Shown one piece after another: positions 27,012 to 34,139 of a stretch of DNA of 64,000 nucleotides (its first letter is position 1; each line of letters starts with the position of its first letter). Below the pieces are notes generated by a model. The model was not told the DNA's origin, made no database searches, and saw only the letters and a program-made list of their open reading frames with translations. Source of the DNA: Thermococcus sp. MAR1 (GTDB lineage Archaea; Methanobacteriota_B; Thermococci; Thermococcales; Thermococcaceae); contig NZ_SNUF01000001.1 in NCBI RefSeq assembly GCF_012027305.1, forward strand, positions 1,240,001 through 1,304,000, given 5' to 3'. A program made the position numbers and the translations under genes.

Positions 27012-27351
27012 TTTCCGAGCTCCTTTCTGGCTCCTCTTCGGCTTCCTCTTCCTGTATCACCACCTTGATGTAGCTCAGGATGTCGTGGATTATGAAGAAG
27101 CTTATCGCCACCTCGACTAGGGCCATTGGGTTGCCGGCTATTAGGAACAGCAGGGAGAAGAAGAACGTTACACCGGCGTATATGAGGGCGACCTTGATTG
27201 CGGTCCTGTTTTCAACCCCCACACCGTATCCGAGTCCCATGTTGAATATCGCGAAGGTAAGATAAATCGGCGAGGCTAGGTAGTAGGTGTAGTAGAGGAG
27301 CAAAAAACCGCTGAGAAAAAGGAGAGAGGAAGCAACCCTAAGCCGTCTCAT
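26992..27351 (-). CDS. Small membrane protein
   Basis: A 119-residue protein with three or four hydrophobic segments (LLFLSGFLLLYYTYYLA; VALIYAGVTFFFSLLFLIAG) and a very acidic C-terminal tail (EEEAEEEPERSSENE). I do not recognise it. The gene overlaps both neighbours on minus, by 4 nt with the cysteine synthase and by 20 nt with the MFS gene, so the three are probably translated from one mRNA. Confidence 0.7.
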   Translation of the reverse strand: MRRLRVASSLLFLSGFLLLYYTYYLASPIYLTFAIFNMGLGYGVGVENRTAIKVALIYAGVTFFFSLLFLIAGNPMALVEVAISFFIIHDILSYIKVVIQEEEAEEEPERSSENEVDGE

Positions 27352-28248
27352 ACCATCCCCAGGTAGCTTTCAAAGACCTCCACGTATTTAAACCCATCGT
27401 CCGGGAAGATGAGGACGTAGGTCTTCTCGCCGAGTTCTCCGGCGATCTTCCCATAGGCCCTGAAAACGGCACCGGAGCTTAGGCCTATGAGAAGGCCGTC
27501 GCCTCTGGCGACGCGGATAGCTCCTTCGATGGCCTCTTTTCTCGTTATCTCCACGACCCTGTCTATCTCAACCTGGAAGTACCACTTGGGCCTCGTCTCA
27601 AGGCGCTTGATCCCGGGTATCTTCTCACCCTTCGCTGGAACGACGCCGATAACCTGCGTGTCGTAGCGCTCCTTGAAGTAGCTCGCTATGCCTGCTATGT
27701 GGCCCGAAGTGCCTATGCCTGCTATTATGACGTCGGGGGTTTTCCCTATGCTCCTCAGCTGTTCCTCTATCTCCCTGGCGGTTAAGCGGTGAGCCAGAAA
27801 GTTGTCGTCGTTTTCGAACTGATTGAGGTTAGCTGCTCCGGCCTTCTTCGCCTCTTCGACGACGTACTGAACCATGGCAGGGTCTATGGTCTCGAAGTCA
27901 CTCATGACGACCTCCGCACCGAGAACCTTCAGGAGAACCTGCGTGGCCTTGGGCGTTGGCTTCGGCAGATATGCCCTGAACTCGATGCCAAAAACGTTGC
28001 TCAAAGCCGCCAGAGAAATCCCGACGTTGCCGGAGGTTGCCTCAAAAAGTCTTTTCGTGCCGTTGATGTCCCCGCGCTCCAGGGCCTTCATAAGCATGTT
28101 AAAAACGGCCCTGTCCTTTATGCTCCTGCTGAAGGGGTTAAAGAACTCCAGCTTGGCAAAAGACATCCCCCCTCTCGGCTGAGAGTCTGACCAGGGGGGT
28201 CGGCTTGTACTTCTCGTAAAGCTCCAGTGTGCTGTTAAACACGTTCAT
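27348..28248 (-). pseudogene. Cysteine synthase-type PLP enzyme, split by a 1-nt frameshift
   Basis: The main frame (27348-28166) encodes a fold-type II PLP enzyme: SRSIKDRAV with the Schiff-base lysine, ATSGNVGISLAAL and GIGTSGHIAGIA for phosphate and cofactor binding. That frame lacks the usual N-terminus. The missing part, MNVFNSTLELYEKYKPTPLV, is intact in another frame starting at an ATG at 28248 with GGTGATGGCAA upstream. The frames join perfectly if one base of the four-base A run at 28158-28161 (T on the coding strand) is dropped, giving a 299-residue enzyme. It may be a real mutation, a sequencing error in the run, or less likely programmed slippage. Confidence 0.85.
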
Positions 28249-28326
28249 TTGCCATCACCGGAAACGGGTTGGAAGGGGGCTTTAAAAACTTTCCTAAAAC
28301 GAACAGTTATGGACAGAATTGGGTAA

Positions 28327-28917
28327 TCAAAGCACCCCTTTCCTCACGAGCTTCTCCTTTATCCTCTCGAACTCTCCGAGCGAGCCCCTAACAACAGGAT
28401 ACCTTGGAACGAAGGGGCACGGCTCTTCAGGCTCGATACTTATCTCGAACGTCCCTATCTCCCTGGCGATTCCCACTATCTCCTCCTTGTCCAGCCCTAT
28501 GAGCGGCCGCAGAATGGGCAAATCGCTCGCGATGCTTATTATCATGAGGTTGTCAAGTGTCTGGGAAGCCACTTGGCCAAGGCTGTCGCCGGTTACTATG
28601 GCCATGGCACCGATCTCATGTCCCACCCTGCACGCCTTCCTGAGCATCATGTATTTACAGAAGAGGCACGTCCACTTGGCCTTTCCCATCTCGGCGAGCT
28701 TTGAGAACACCGGAGCCTGCTCCTCGTAGGTATCAACTATAACTGGCTCGTTCAGTCTTCCGTACCTTCCAAGAATCTCGCAGAGCTCAAAAACCTTGGA
28801 CTCCTTCTTGGAACTCTGCCTGAAGTGAACGGGGGTCACTTCAAAGCCCTTTCTAAGCATGAGATAAACTGCAACAGGCGAGTCAATGCCCGAACTTAAG
28901 AGCGCCACTGCCTTCAT
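28327..28917 (-). CDS. ThiI-like PP-loop ATPase lacking the THUMP domain
   Basis: A 196-residue protein equivalent to only the C-terminal half of ThiI. It has the PP-loop SSGIDS (instead of SGGIDS), CLFCKYMM, GDSLGQVASQTL and LIGLDKEEIV, nearly the same blocks as the full-length ThiI at 31120-32262. Without THUMP it may modify a substrate other than tRNA or need a partner. I place the start at the ATG at 28917: the longer frame runs through the TATA box (CATATATAATT, about 28933-28944), and the distance implies a leaderless mRNA. Function beyond adenylation or sulfur transfer is unknown. Confidence 0.85.
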   Translation of the reverse strand: MKAVALLSSGIDSPVAVYLMLRKGFEVTPVHFRQSSKKESKVFELCEILGRYGRLNEPVIVDTYEEQAPVFSKLAEMGKAKWTCLFCKYMMLRKACRVGHEIGAMAIVTGDSLGQVASQTLDNLMIISIASDLPILRPLIGLDKEEIVGIAREIGTFEISIEPEEPCPFVPRYPVVRGSLGEFERIKEKLVRKGVL

Positions 28918-28966
28918 GATTGACGAAAGCGGGGGAATTATATATGAAGCTTTCCTCAACTTAAGG

Positions 28967-29611
28967 TTAAGGTCTCACGATACCCTCTTCAATCCTCCAG
29001 TCCTTTGACTCGTAGAGGGTTCCAAACATCAGGTAGAGCTCGTAAGGTACCTTCCACATTTTCAGAAACTCCTTGAAGCTGTAGGTGACCTCCACGGGGA
29101 GGAGAACCACCCACGGGGCGAGATAGCGTCCCCCCAGGTCTCTCAATATCCCAGTTTTTCCATCTCTACCCCTGAGTGCGAAGCTGAACTTGTTCTTTTC
29201 GTTTTTTGTCATTCCGCGGACATCGAGGATGAACAACGCATACCCCTCACCGTTCATCAACTCATGAAGGGGACGCCTCCTGATAAGCGAATAGCCGGTG
29301 ATAATCAGCCCTGGAACGGCGAGGTAGTTCGGATCCCACATCTGCTCAAGGCTCATCGCCTTAACGTCCAGCCTTTCATGTGGGAATCCCCTGTCAATCA
29401 GCATCTCCTTGAACTCGAAGGCAAGTTCAAACCTCTCCACATCATTTGCTCCGGTGAGGAGCACCATGAAGTCGAGATCGTTTGGGGCTTCTTTCCCCTG
29501 AGTCACGGAGCCATAGAGGATCACGTCAAAGACCCTCTCATGCTTCCTCCTAAAGTCCTCCGCAACCTTTTCCAGTTCACTTAATCTTGTCGGCAAGTTT
29601 GAGAACCTCAT
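28967..29611 (-). CDS. MNT-type nucleotidyltransferase of a HEPN/MNT pair
   Basis: A 214-residue protein whose first half is a minimal nucleotidyltransferase: GSVTQGKEAPNDLDF gives the GS...DxD metal site. The second half (about 110 residues) is not a known fold to me. In HEPN/MNT toxin-antitoxin modules the MNT protein neutralises the HEPN RNase, in some cases by AMPylation. Its start at 29611 lies inside the HEPN gene (35-nt overlap). The longer-than-minimal size is unusual for an antitoxin, so a housekeeping nucleotidyl transfer role is possible. Confidence 0.82.
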   Translation of the reverse strand: MRFSNLPTRLSELEKVAEDFRRKHERVFDVILYGSVTQGKEAPNDLDFMVLLTGANDVERFELAFEFKEMLIDRGFPHERLDVKAMSLEQMWDPNYLAVPGLIITGYSLIRRRPLHELMNGEGYALFILDVRGMTKNEKNKFSFALRGRDGKTGILRDLGGRYLAPWVVLLPVEVTYSFKEFLKMWKVPYELYLMFGTLYESKDWRIEEGIVRP

Positions 29612-29921
29612 TCCTCAACGCCCCCACCTCGTCCCTCGTGAGCCTCCTCTCATATGCATCCCTGTAGAAATCAAAGAACTTACTGACGATACGGTATAGG
29701 TCACGGTAATGGAGCCTCAAAATTGCAAATCGCTCACCGTGATTCTTGGGTTCTAGGTTCAAATCCCGCTTGATAATGTAGTCACATATTCCCACGAGAG
29801 CCTTGAAATACAGAATTGACGCGGAGTTGTACCTGCCCTTCTTGAAAGCGTCTTCTCCAGTTTCTATATACTCCCAGATGTTCTCCTTCAGGTCATCTAG
29901 GTTCACGGGCACGTCCTTCAC
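29577..29921 (-). CDS. HEPN-domain protein of a HEPN/MNT pair
   Basis: A 114-residue all-helical protein of HEPN type (WEYIETGEDAFKKGRYNSAS, then ALVGICDYIIKRD). The classical RX4-6H RNase motif is not evident; the corresponding helix reads FYRDAYERR. It may therefore be inactive as a nuclease or use another residue. It overlaps the MNT gene by 35 nt. It appears to start with GTG at 29921, though GTG codons at 29912 and 29906 are also possible. Its promoter is flanked by two related dyads, described separately. Confidence 0.78.
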   Translation of the reverse strand: MKDVPVNLDDLKENIWEYIETGEDAFKKGRYNSASILYFKALVGICDYIIKRDLNLEPKNHGERFAILRLHYRDLYRIVSKFFDFYRDAYERRLTRDEVGALRNEVLKLADKIK

Positions 29922-29930
29922 CGTGTAGCC

Positions 29931-29943
29931 ATTCCTACGGAAT
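29931..29943. promoter_or_regulatory. Dyad ATTCC-TAC-GGAAT at the HEPN transcript start
   Basis: A perfect inverted repeat with a 3-bp spacer, at the predicted transcript start of the HEPN/MNT operon (TATA at about 29949-29958 on minus, CATTTAAATAC). It shares ATTCCTAC with the second dyad upstream of the TATA box. Confidence 0.5.
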
Positions 29944-29951
29944 CACAGTAT

Positions 29952-30521
29952 TTAAATGTTTCTGTAGGAATTCCTACGAACCTCGAGCTGGAGCAGGCCG
30001 ATGTAGACGAACCACGAGAGTATTGTAAAAGCTCCAACCAGCTCTGGAATGGCTAAACCCCTGAAGACCCTCGCCTTAACGAGGTAGAGCATCAGGGCGA
30101 ACGTAAAGACGGCCAGGGCAGACCAGATGTAGCCCGCCGAAATACCGCTCCGGCCGAGTTTTATTCCGACGAGGGCTATGTCCGCCAGTGCGAGGACGTA
30201 GAATAAGACCGCCGCCGGGGCGTGGGGTGCGTACTCCTCCGGAAAGACCCCCACAAGGAACAGGAAGACCATAGCGAGGGGCATCAGGTAGCTCAGGCCG
30301 TTTCTCAGGGCTCCGATGGCGGCTATGAAACCGAGAACCGCGAAGAGCATCAGGAAGCCGTTGAAGTAGTAGTTCACCGGGTTCCTTATTGAACCCATGT
30401 CGCTCAGGGCGTTGTCTGTGAAGGAGAACCATGGGTTCTGGCTGAGAACGATGAGCAGTCCCACGATGAAGATGAGAGGAAGGGAGAAGCTGATATATGC
30501 AGAGAGCTTGATTTGATCCAT
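29952..30521 (-). CDS. DUF998-type membrane protein
   Basis: A 189-residue protein with about six membrane segments. The N-terminal block NPWFSFTDNALSDMGS followed by NGFLMLFAVLGF and VGVFPEEYAPHAPAA matches the DUF998 pattern, a family of unknown function sometimes linked to Frag1/DRAM-like proteins. The end of the gene contains the palindrome that also serves as a possible upstream operator of the HEPN/MNT operon. It follows the VapC gene by 12 nt on the same strand. Confidence 0.8.
   Translation of the reverse strand: MDQIKLSAYISFSLPLIFIVGLLIVLSQNPWFSFTDNALSDMGSIRNPVNYYFNGFLMLFAVLGFIAAIGALRNGLSYLMPLAMVFLFLVGVFPEEYAPHAPAAVLFYVLALADIALVGIKLGRSGISAGYIWSALAVFTFALMLYLVKARVFRGLAIPELVGAFTILSWFVYIGLLQLEVRRNSYRNI
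29964..29977. promoter_or_regulatory. Perfect palindrome GTAGGAATTCCTAC upstream of the HEPN promoter
   Basis: This 14-bp palindrome lies just upstream of the BRE/TATA of the HEPN/MNT operon, inside the last codons of the DUF998 gene. Its half-site matches the dyad at 29931-29943, so the two may be bound by one regulator and bracket the TATA box. Confidence 0.5.
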
Positions 30522-30533
30522 AACGTCATCACC

Positions 30534-30911
30534 CTATTTTACAAACTCCACATTTTCCATTCCTTCAAATTCCCTGTCGCCTGTCAGAAATCTAAGACCA
30601 AGGTCATTTGCTATGACATAGCCCAAGCAATCTATCAAAGACAATTTTTTGCCGTTACGTTTTTCTTTAAGTTTCATATCTGAGGCCTTTATATAGTGCT
30701 CCGTTGTCGGCGAGAGTATAATCAGCGTTGCCCTTACGAGAGTCAGAACACCCTTTGCCCGCTCCGACCCAAAGTCTCGTGTGAGAGCGTAAGAGAGTTC
30801 AAGGAGGTTGAATTCTGTGGAGTACAGTTCAAGGCCGGCGTATTTTGAATAGTTTGGGTTTCCCTTGAGAATTTCGATGAGCGCGTACGTATCGGCAAAG
30901 AACTTATCCAT
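30534..30911 (-). CDS. vapC: VapC-type PIN-domain toxin
   Basis: A 125-residue PIN nuclease. The acidic residues expected for the metal site are Asp7 (FADTYALIE), Glu in FNLLELSYAL, Asp in SLIDCLGYVIA and Asp in FLTGDREF. VapC toxins cleave tRNA or rRNA and are neutralised by VapB. The start overlaps the small upstream gene by 8 nt, the usual antitoxin-toxin arrangement. Target RNA unknown. Confidence 0.9.
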   Translation of the reverse strand: MDKFFADTYALIEILKGNPNYSKYAGLELYSTEFNLLELSYALTRDFGSERAKGVLTLVRATLIILSPTTEHYIKASDMKLKEKRNGKKLSLIDCLGYVIANDLGLRFLTGDREFEGMENVEFVK

Positions 30912-31077
30912 GAACCTCCCTCAGTTCATCTTTTACCCTTTGTGTGTCTACCTCCCATCCCCTCAGCAGGCCAAAGATTTCCACCCTGATGGTTACCTTC
31001 GTCTTGTCTGGAAGGTTGAGTTTTTTAAGGGGCTTGAACACTCCATCTTCATAGATTGCCTCAACGACGATTCCCAT
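30904..31077 (-). CDS. vapB: VapB-like antitoxin (AF2212/DUF104 type)
   Basis: A 57-residue protein. The N-terminal beta part (VVEAIYEDGVFKPLKKLNLP, KTKVTIRVE) is the AF2212/DUF104 antitoxin pattern; the basic C-terminal tail would wrap the toxin. The ATG at 31077 has GGGTGGGAGC upstream, and a TATA-like TTAAATAAT lies 30-35 nt before it. The frame extends upstream through that promoter, so earlier starts are not used. It pairs with the VapC gene. Confidence 0.88.
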   Translation of the reverse strand: MGIVVEAIYEDGVFKPLKKLNLPDKTKVTIRVEIFGLLRGWEVDTQRVKDELREVHG

Positions 31078-31119
31078 GCTCCCACCCGCCTCATTATCCG
31101 TAGAGGAATTATTTAACAC

Positions 31120-32262
31120 TTAGCACTCTCTCTTCCCCGGCTCCTCTCCAAAGACGGCTTTGTAAATCTTCCTGAACTCCTCCCAGGAGCCCCGTATCAC
31201 GGGGTGCTTCGGTATGAACGGAATCTCGTCCTCCGGCAGGGTTGAGAGCTCGAAGGTTCCTATCTCCTTCGCTATCCTCACGATTTCCTCCTTGTCGAGC
31301 CCAACGAGCGGGCGGTATATCGGCAGGTCCGTTGCCTGGCTGACTATGTACATGTTCTCAAGGGTTTGGCTGGCCACTTGCCCGAGGGAATCCCCCATGA
31401 CTATTCCCTTCGCCCCGAACTCCCTCGCCACTCTATCCGCGTGCCTCACCATCATGTACTTGCAGAAGACGCAGGTGTACTTCTCCTTCTTCATCTCGCG
31501 CAGCTTCTCAATGATTCTCTCGCGCTCCTTAGGTTTAACCACTATCAGCTCGCCCTTTCCGCCGTAGCCGTACTTCTTCAGCTGGGCCCAGATCTTCCTG
31601 ACCTTTTCGAGGGTCTTCTCGCCCATGTAGATGTGGACGGGAATAACCTCAACGCCGCGCTTCATCATGAGGAAGGCGGCAACCGGCGAGTCTATGCCGC
31701 CGCTTAGCAAAGCCACCACCTTGCCCTGGGTCCCTATTGGAAGGCCCCCCCAGGCGTAGATTTTGTCAACGAAGACGTAGGCTCTGCCCTCCATCAGTTC
31801 TATTCCTATCTCTATGTCGTACTCGTGCAGATTAACCTCGCTCCCCTCGTTCTCAAGGATGTATTCCCCAACCTTCGCCTGAACCTCAGGGCTCTTGAGG
31901 GGGAACTCCTTGGTGATTCTCCTCGCGGTGACTCTAAAGCGAGGCCTTTCAAGGCCGAGCTCGCGCTTCTTCCTCCTGAAGAGCTTGAGGGCCGTCCGGT
32001 TAATCTTATCCAGCTCGGCATCGACTTCCATCGCCGGGGAGAGCGACACTATGCCAAAAACCCTCCCAAGAACATCAACGGCATCTCTCGCTTTATTCGT
32101 CTTCACGAGAATCCTTCCGTGCTTCGCTTCGACCTTTTTGAACCCAATCCCCTCGCTCACCAAGGCCTCGCGGATGTTGTTCATGAGTATGCTCTCGAAC
32201 CATCTCCTTGTCTGTCGGGATTTCGTTCCTATCTCCCCGTATCTGACTATGACGACGTTCAT
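31120..32262 (-). CDS. thiI: tRNA sulfurtransferase ThiI (THUMP + PP-loop)
   Basis: A 380-residue enzyme making 4-thiouridine at tRNA position 8 and, in some organisms, feeding thiazole synthesis. The N-terminal ferredoxin-like and THUMP domains (residues 1-165) bind tRNA. The C-terminal PP-loop domain has SGGIDSPVAAF, CVFCKYMMVRH and GDSLGQVASQTLEN. There is no rhodanese domain, as usual in archaea; the cysteines of CVFC are the likely sulfur carriers. A THUMP-less paralogue lies 2.2 kb away at 28327-28917 with two toxin-antitoxin-like pairs between them. Confidence 0.95.
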   Translation of the reverse strand: MNVVIVRYGEIGTKSRQTRRWFESILMNNIREALVSEGIGFKKVEAKHGRILVKTNKARDAVDVLGRVFGIVSLSPAMEVDAELDKINRTALKLFRRKKRELGLERPRFRVTARRITKEFPLKSPEVQAKVGEYILENEGSEVNLHEYDIEIGIELMEGRAYVFVDKIYAWGGLPIGTQGKVVALLSGGIDSPVAAFLMMKRGVEVIPVHIYMGEKTLEKVRKIWAQLKKYGYGGKGELIVVKPKERERIIEKLREMKKEKYTCVFCKYMMVRHADRVAREFGAKGIVMGDSLGQVASQTLENMYIVSQATDLPIYRPLVGLDKEEIVRIAKEIGTFELSTLPEDEIPFIPKHPVIRGSWEEFRKIYKAVFGEEPGKREC

Positions 32263-32266
32263 GCTC

Positions 32267-32593
32267 TCACCCCAGTGCGTGCGGGAACTTGATGACTATC
32301 TCCACGTACTTCTGTATGACGACGTAGAGAACCACCGATATCAGGTAGGACGAGAGAAGGATGAGCTCGTTCATCTCAAATATGTGCGCGGCTATGGCCT
32401 TGGCCCTCGGTGTGGCATCGACTATGGCGTGCATGTACTTCTCCTTGAGCCAGTGGTTTATCTGAATCGCCGCGACCAAGAGGAGCACACCCGCTAACCC
32501 CCAGGTCTTGCCCAGGGCCAGCATGAGGAAGAGGGTTGAGGCCACTATTATCCAGCCACCGATGACGCCCAGCAGTATCACGAACTCTATCAT
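32267..32593 (-). CDS. Small membrane protein
   Basis: A 108-residue protein with three or four hydrophobic segments (FVILLGVIGGWIIVASTLFL; GLAGVLLLVAAIQI; LLSSYLISVVLYVVIQKYV). I do not recognise the family. It ends 4 nt before the thiI start on the same strand, so the two are probably cotranscribed. Confidence 0.68.
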   Translation of the reverse strand: MIEFVILLGVIGGWIIVASTLFLMLALGKTWGLAGVLLLVAAIQINHWLKEKYMHAIVDATPRAKAIAAHIFEMNELILLSSYLISVVLYVVIQKYVEIVIKFPHALG

Positions 32594-32634
32594 CCTTCCA
32601 CCAGGAGGAGTTGAGGGGGAGGGAATAAAAACGT

Positions 32635-33255
32635 TTAGATGAAGACCAGCACCTCATCGAGGGTCTTTCTCCTCTTCCGGGGTTTGACTTTGCCCTTGGG
32701 ATAGCCGACCGGGATGACTCCAACGAGGTAGTGGTTCTCATCGAGGCCCGAAAGCTCTCTGACCTCATCCTCTATTCCCGGGAAATTAGTAACCCCTATG
32801 TAAACCGTTCCGAGGCCGAGCTCAACGGCTTTGAGCATGAGGTTCTGAATCGCCATCGCAGCACTCTCAACGCTCCAGATGAACTCGGGCTCGTCGAATT
32901 CTTCCCCGGGGAGGAAGCGGACGTTCTTGTCGATAAAGACGGCGATGTATATGGGTGCACGATACATACCCTGTTCATACATACGCCTTCTGAGCTTCCC
33001 TATCTTCTCCTCCGGGAGGTTCACGGCGCGGTAGTATCGAGTCATACCCTCGGCTATGAGATTGTAGAGTTTTTCCCTCGCGTCCCTACTCTTGAAAACA
33101 ACGAACTTCCAGTTCTCCAGGCCGCTCGCGGTGGGCGCCCTTATCGCCGCCTCGATCAGCGCCCTAATGTCCTCCTCCGGAACGTCTCTCTCTTCGAAAT
33201 ACCGCACGGAGGTTCTCTTCAGTATCGCATCCTCAAGCTCCACGGTATCACCCAT
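32635..33255 (-). CDS. Nitroreductase-family FMN enzyme
   Basis: A 206-residue flavoprotein with the family opening KRTSVRYFEERDVPEED, the FMN-binding RAPTASGLENWKFVV, and near the C-terminus LGLGTVYIG and VGVIPVGYPKG. Such enzymes use NAD(P)H to reduce nitro groups, quinones or flavins; the true substrate is open. It probably works as a homodimer. The ATG at 33255 follows GGGAAAGCTTC. The gene diverges from the maleate-isomerase-like gene. Confidence 0.9.
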   Translation of the reverse strand: MGDTVELEDAILKRTSVRYFEERDVPEEDIRALIEAAIRAPTASGLENWKFVVFKSRDAREKLYNLIAEGMTRYYRAVNLPEEKIGKLRRRMYEQGMYRAPIYIAVFIDKNVRFLPGEEFDEPEFIWSVESAAMAIQNLMLKAVELGLGTVYIGVTNFPGIEDEVRELSGLDENHYLVGVIPVGYPKGKVKPRKRRKTLDEVLVFI

Positions 33256-33337
33256 GAAGCTTTCCCGCAGACCTTAATCAGCCTTTCCAAAACCAAAGGT
33301 TTAAGAGAATTCTAGAGTAATCCCAAGAGGTGAAAGC

Positions 33338-34051
33338 ATGTACGGATGGAGAGGTAGGCTTGGACTCATAGTTCCCTCATCGAACACCACCATGGAGATG
33401 GAGCTTCATTCTGCAATTCCCAATGGGGTCTCGCTCCACACCGCGAGGGTTCCGCTGAGGAACGTAAGGGAGGAGGAGCTCATCAATATGAACGCCCTCT
33501 CCGTCGAGGCGGCGAAGCTTCTGCGCGATGCAGGTGTTGAGATGATCCTCTACGGTTGCACCAGTGGGTCGTTCATCGGTGGGAAGGATTACGAGAAGGA
33601 GCTTGAGTCCAAGATAGAGGAAGAAGTAAACGTCCCCGTTGTCAGCACCAGCACAGCCGTGGTGGAGGCCCTCAAGATGCTCGATGCAAGGGATGTGCTG
33701 GTCATAACCCCCTACATGGACGATATAAACGTCCGCGAGAGGGAGTTCCTGGAGGCAAACGAGTTCAACGTGCTCGACATAAGGGGACTTGGAATAGAGG
33801 ACAACACCCAAATCGGAAAGCTCGAACCCTACGAGGCCTATCGCCTCGCCAAGGCCAGCTTCATGGACGAGGCAGACGCGGTCTTCATCAGCTGCACGAA
33901 CTGGAGAACGTTTGAGATAATCGAGCCTCTCGAGGAAGACCTCGGCATTCCAGTCGTTACGAGCAATCAGGCATCTCTGTGGCTTGCTCTGAGAGAGATG
34001 GACGTCATGGAGCGGATCCCCTGGCTTGGAAGACTTTTCACAGAGTTCTGA
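33338..34051 (+). CDS. Maleate isomerase/Asp-Glu racemase-like enzyme
   Basis: A 237-residue protein of the Asp/Glu racemase superfamily, closest to maleate cis-trans isomerase and arylmalonate decarboxylase. It has the N-terminal LGLIVPSSNTTMEME and the two catalytic cysteines in LYGCTSGSFIGG and ISCTNWRTFE, which act as acid and base on either side of the substrate. The substrate in Thermococcales is not known. A TATA-like element precedes the gene, which diverges from the nitroreductase gene. Confidence 0.85.
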   Translation: MYGWRGRLGLIVPSSNTTMEMELHSAIPNGVSLHTARVPLRNVREEELINMNALSVEAAKLLRDAGVEMILYGCTSGSFIGGKDYEKELESKIEEEVNVPVVSTSTAVVEALKMLDARDVLVITPYMDDINVREREFLEANEFNVLDIRGLGIEDNTQIGKLEPYEAYRLAKASFMDEADAVFISCTNWRTFEIIEPLEEDLGIPVVTSNQASLWLALREMDVMERIPWLGRLFTEF

Positions 34052-34119
34052 GCCTTCAACATTTTCCCTCAACCGCTTCCGAAACCCTTTTAAGAATTCA
34101 CCCGAATTTCTTAGACGTT

Positions 34120-34136
34120 AGTCACTGAGGGTGATA
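34120..34136 (+). promoter_or_regulatory. Candidate Tgr (TrmBL1) site at pfkC
   Basis: AGTCAC-TGAGG-GTGATA matches 10 of 12 positions of TATCAC-N5-GTGATA. It is downstream of the likely TATA (CCTTTTAAGAA, about 34086-34096) and touches the ribosome binding site, the position at which Tgr represses glycolytic genes. Confidence 0.55.
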
Positions 34137-34139
34137 CAA

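Noticed and set aside
28166-28917. Programmed frameshifting as explanation of the cysteine-synthase break
   Set aside because: There is no slippery heptamer or downstream structure of the usual kind; a one-base indel in a short homopolymer is simpler.
31895-32497. Open frame on plus over thiI and the small membrane gene
   Set aside because: It crosses two minus-strand genes without a start signal or known domain.
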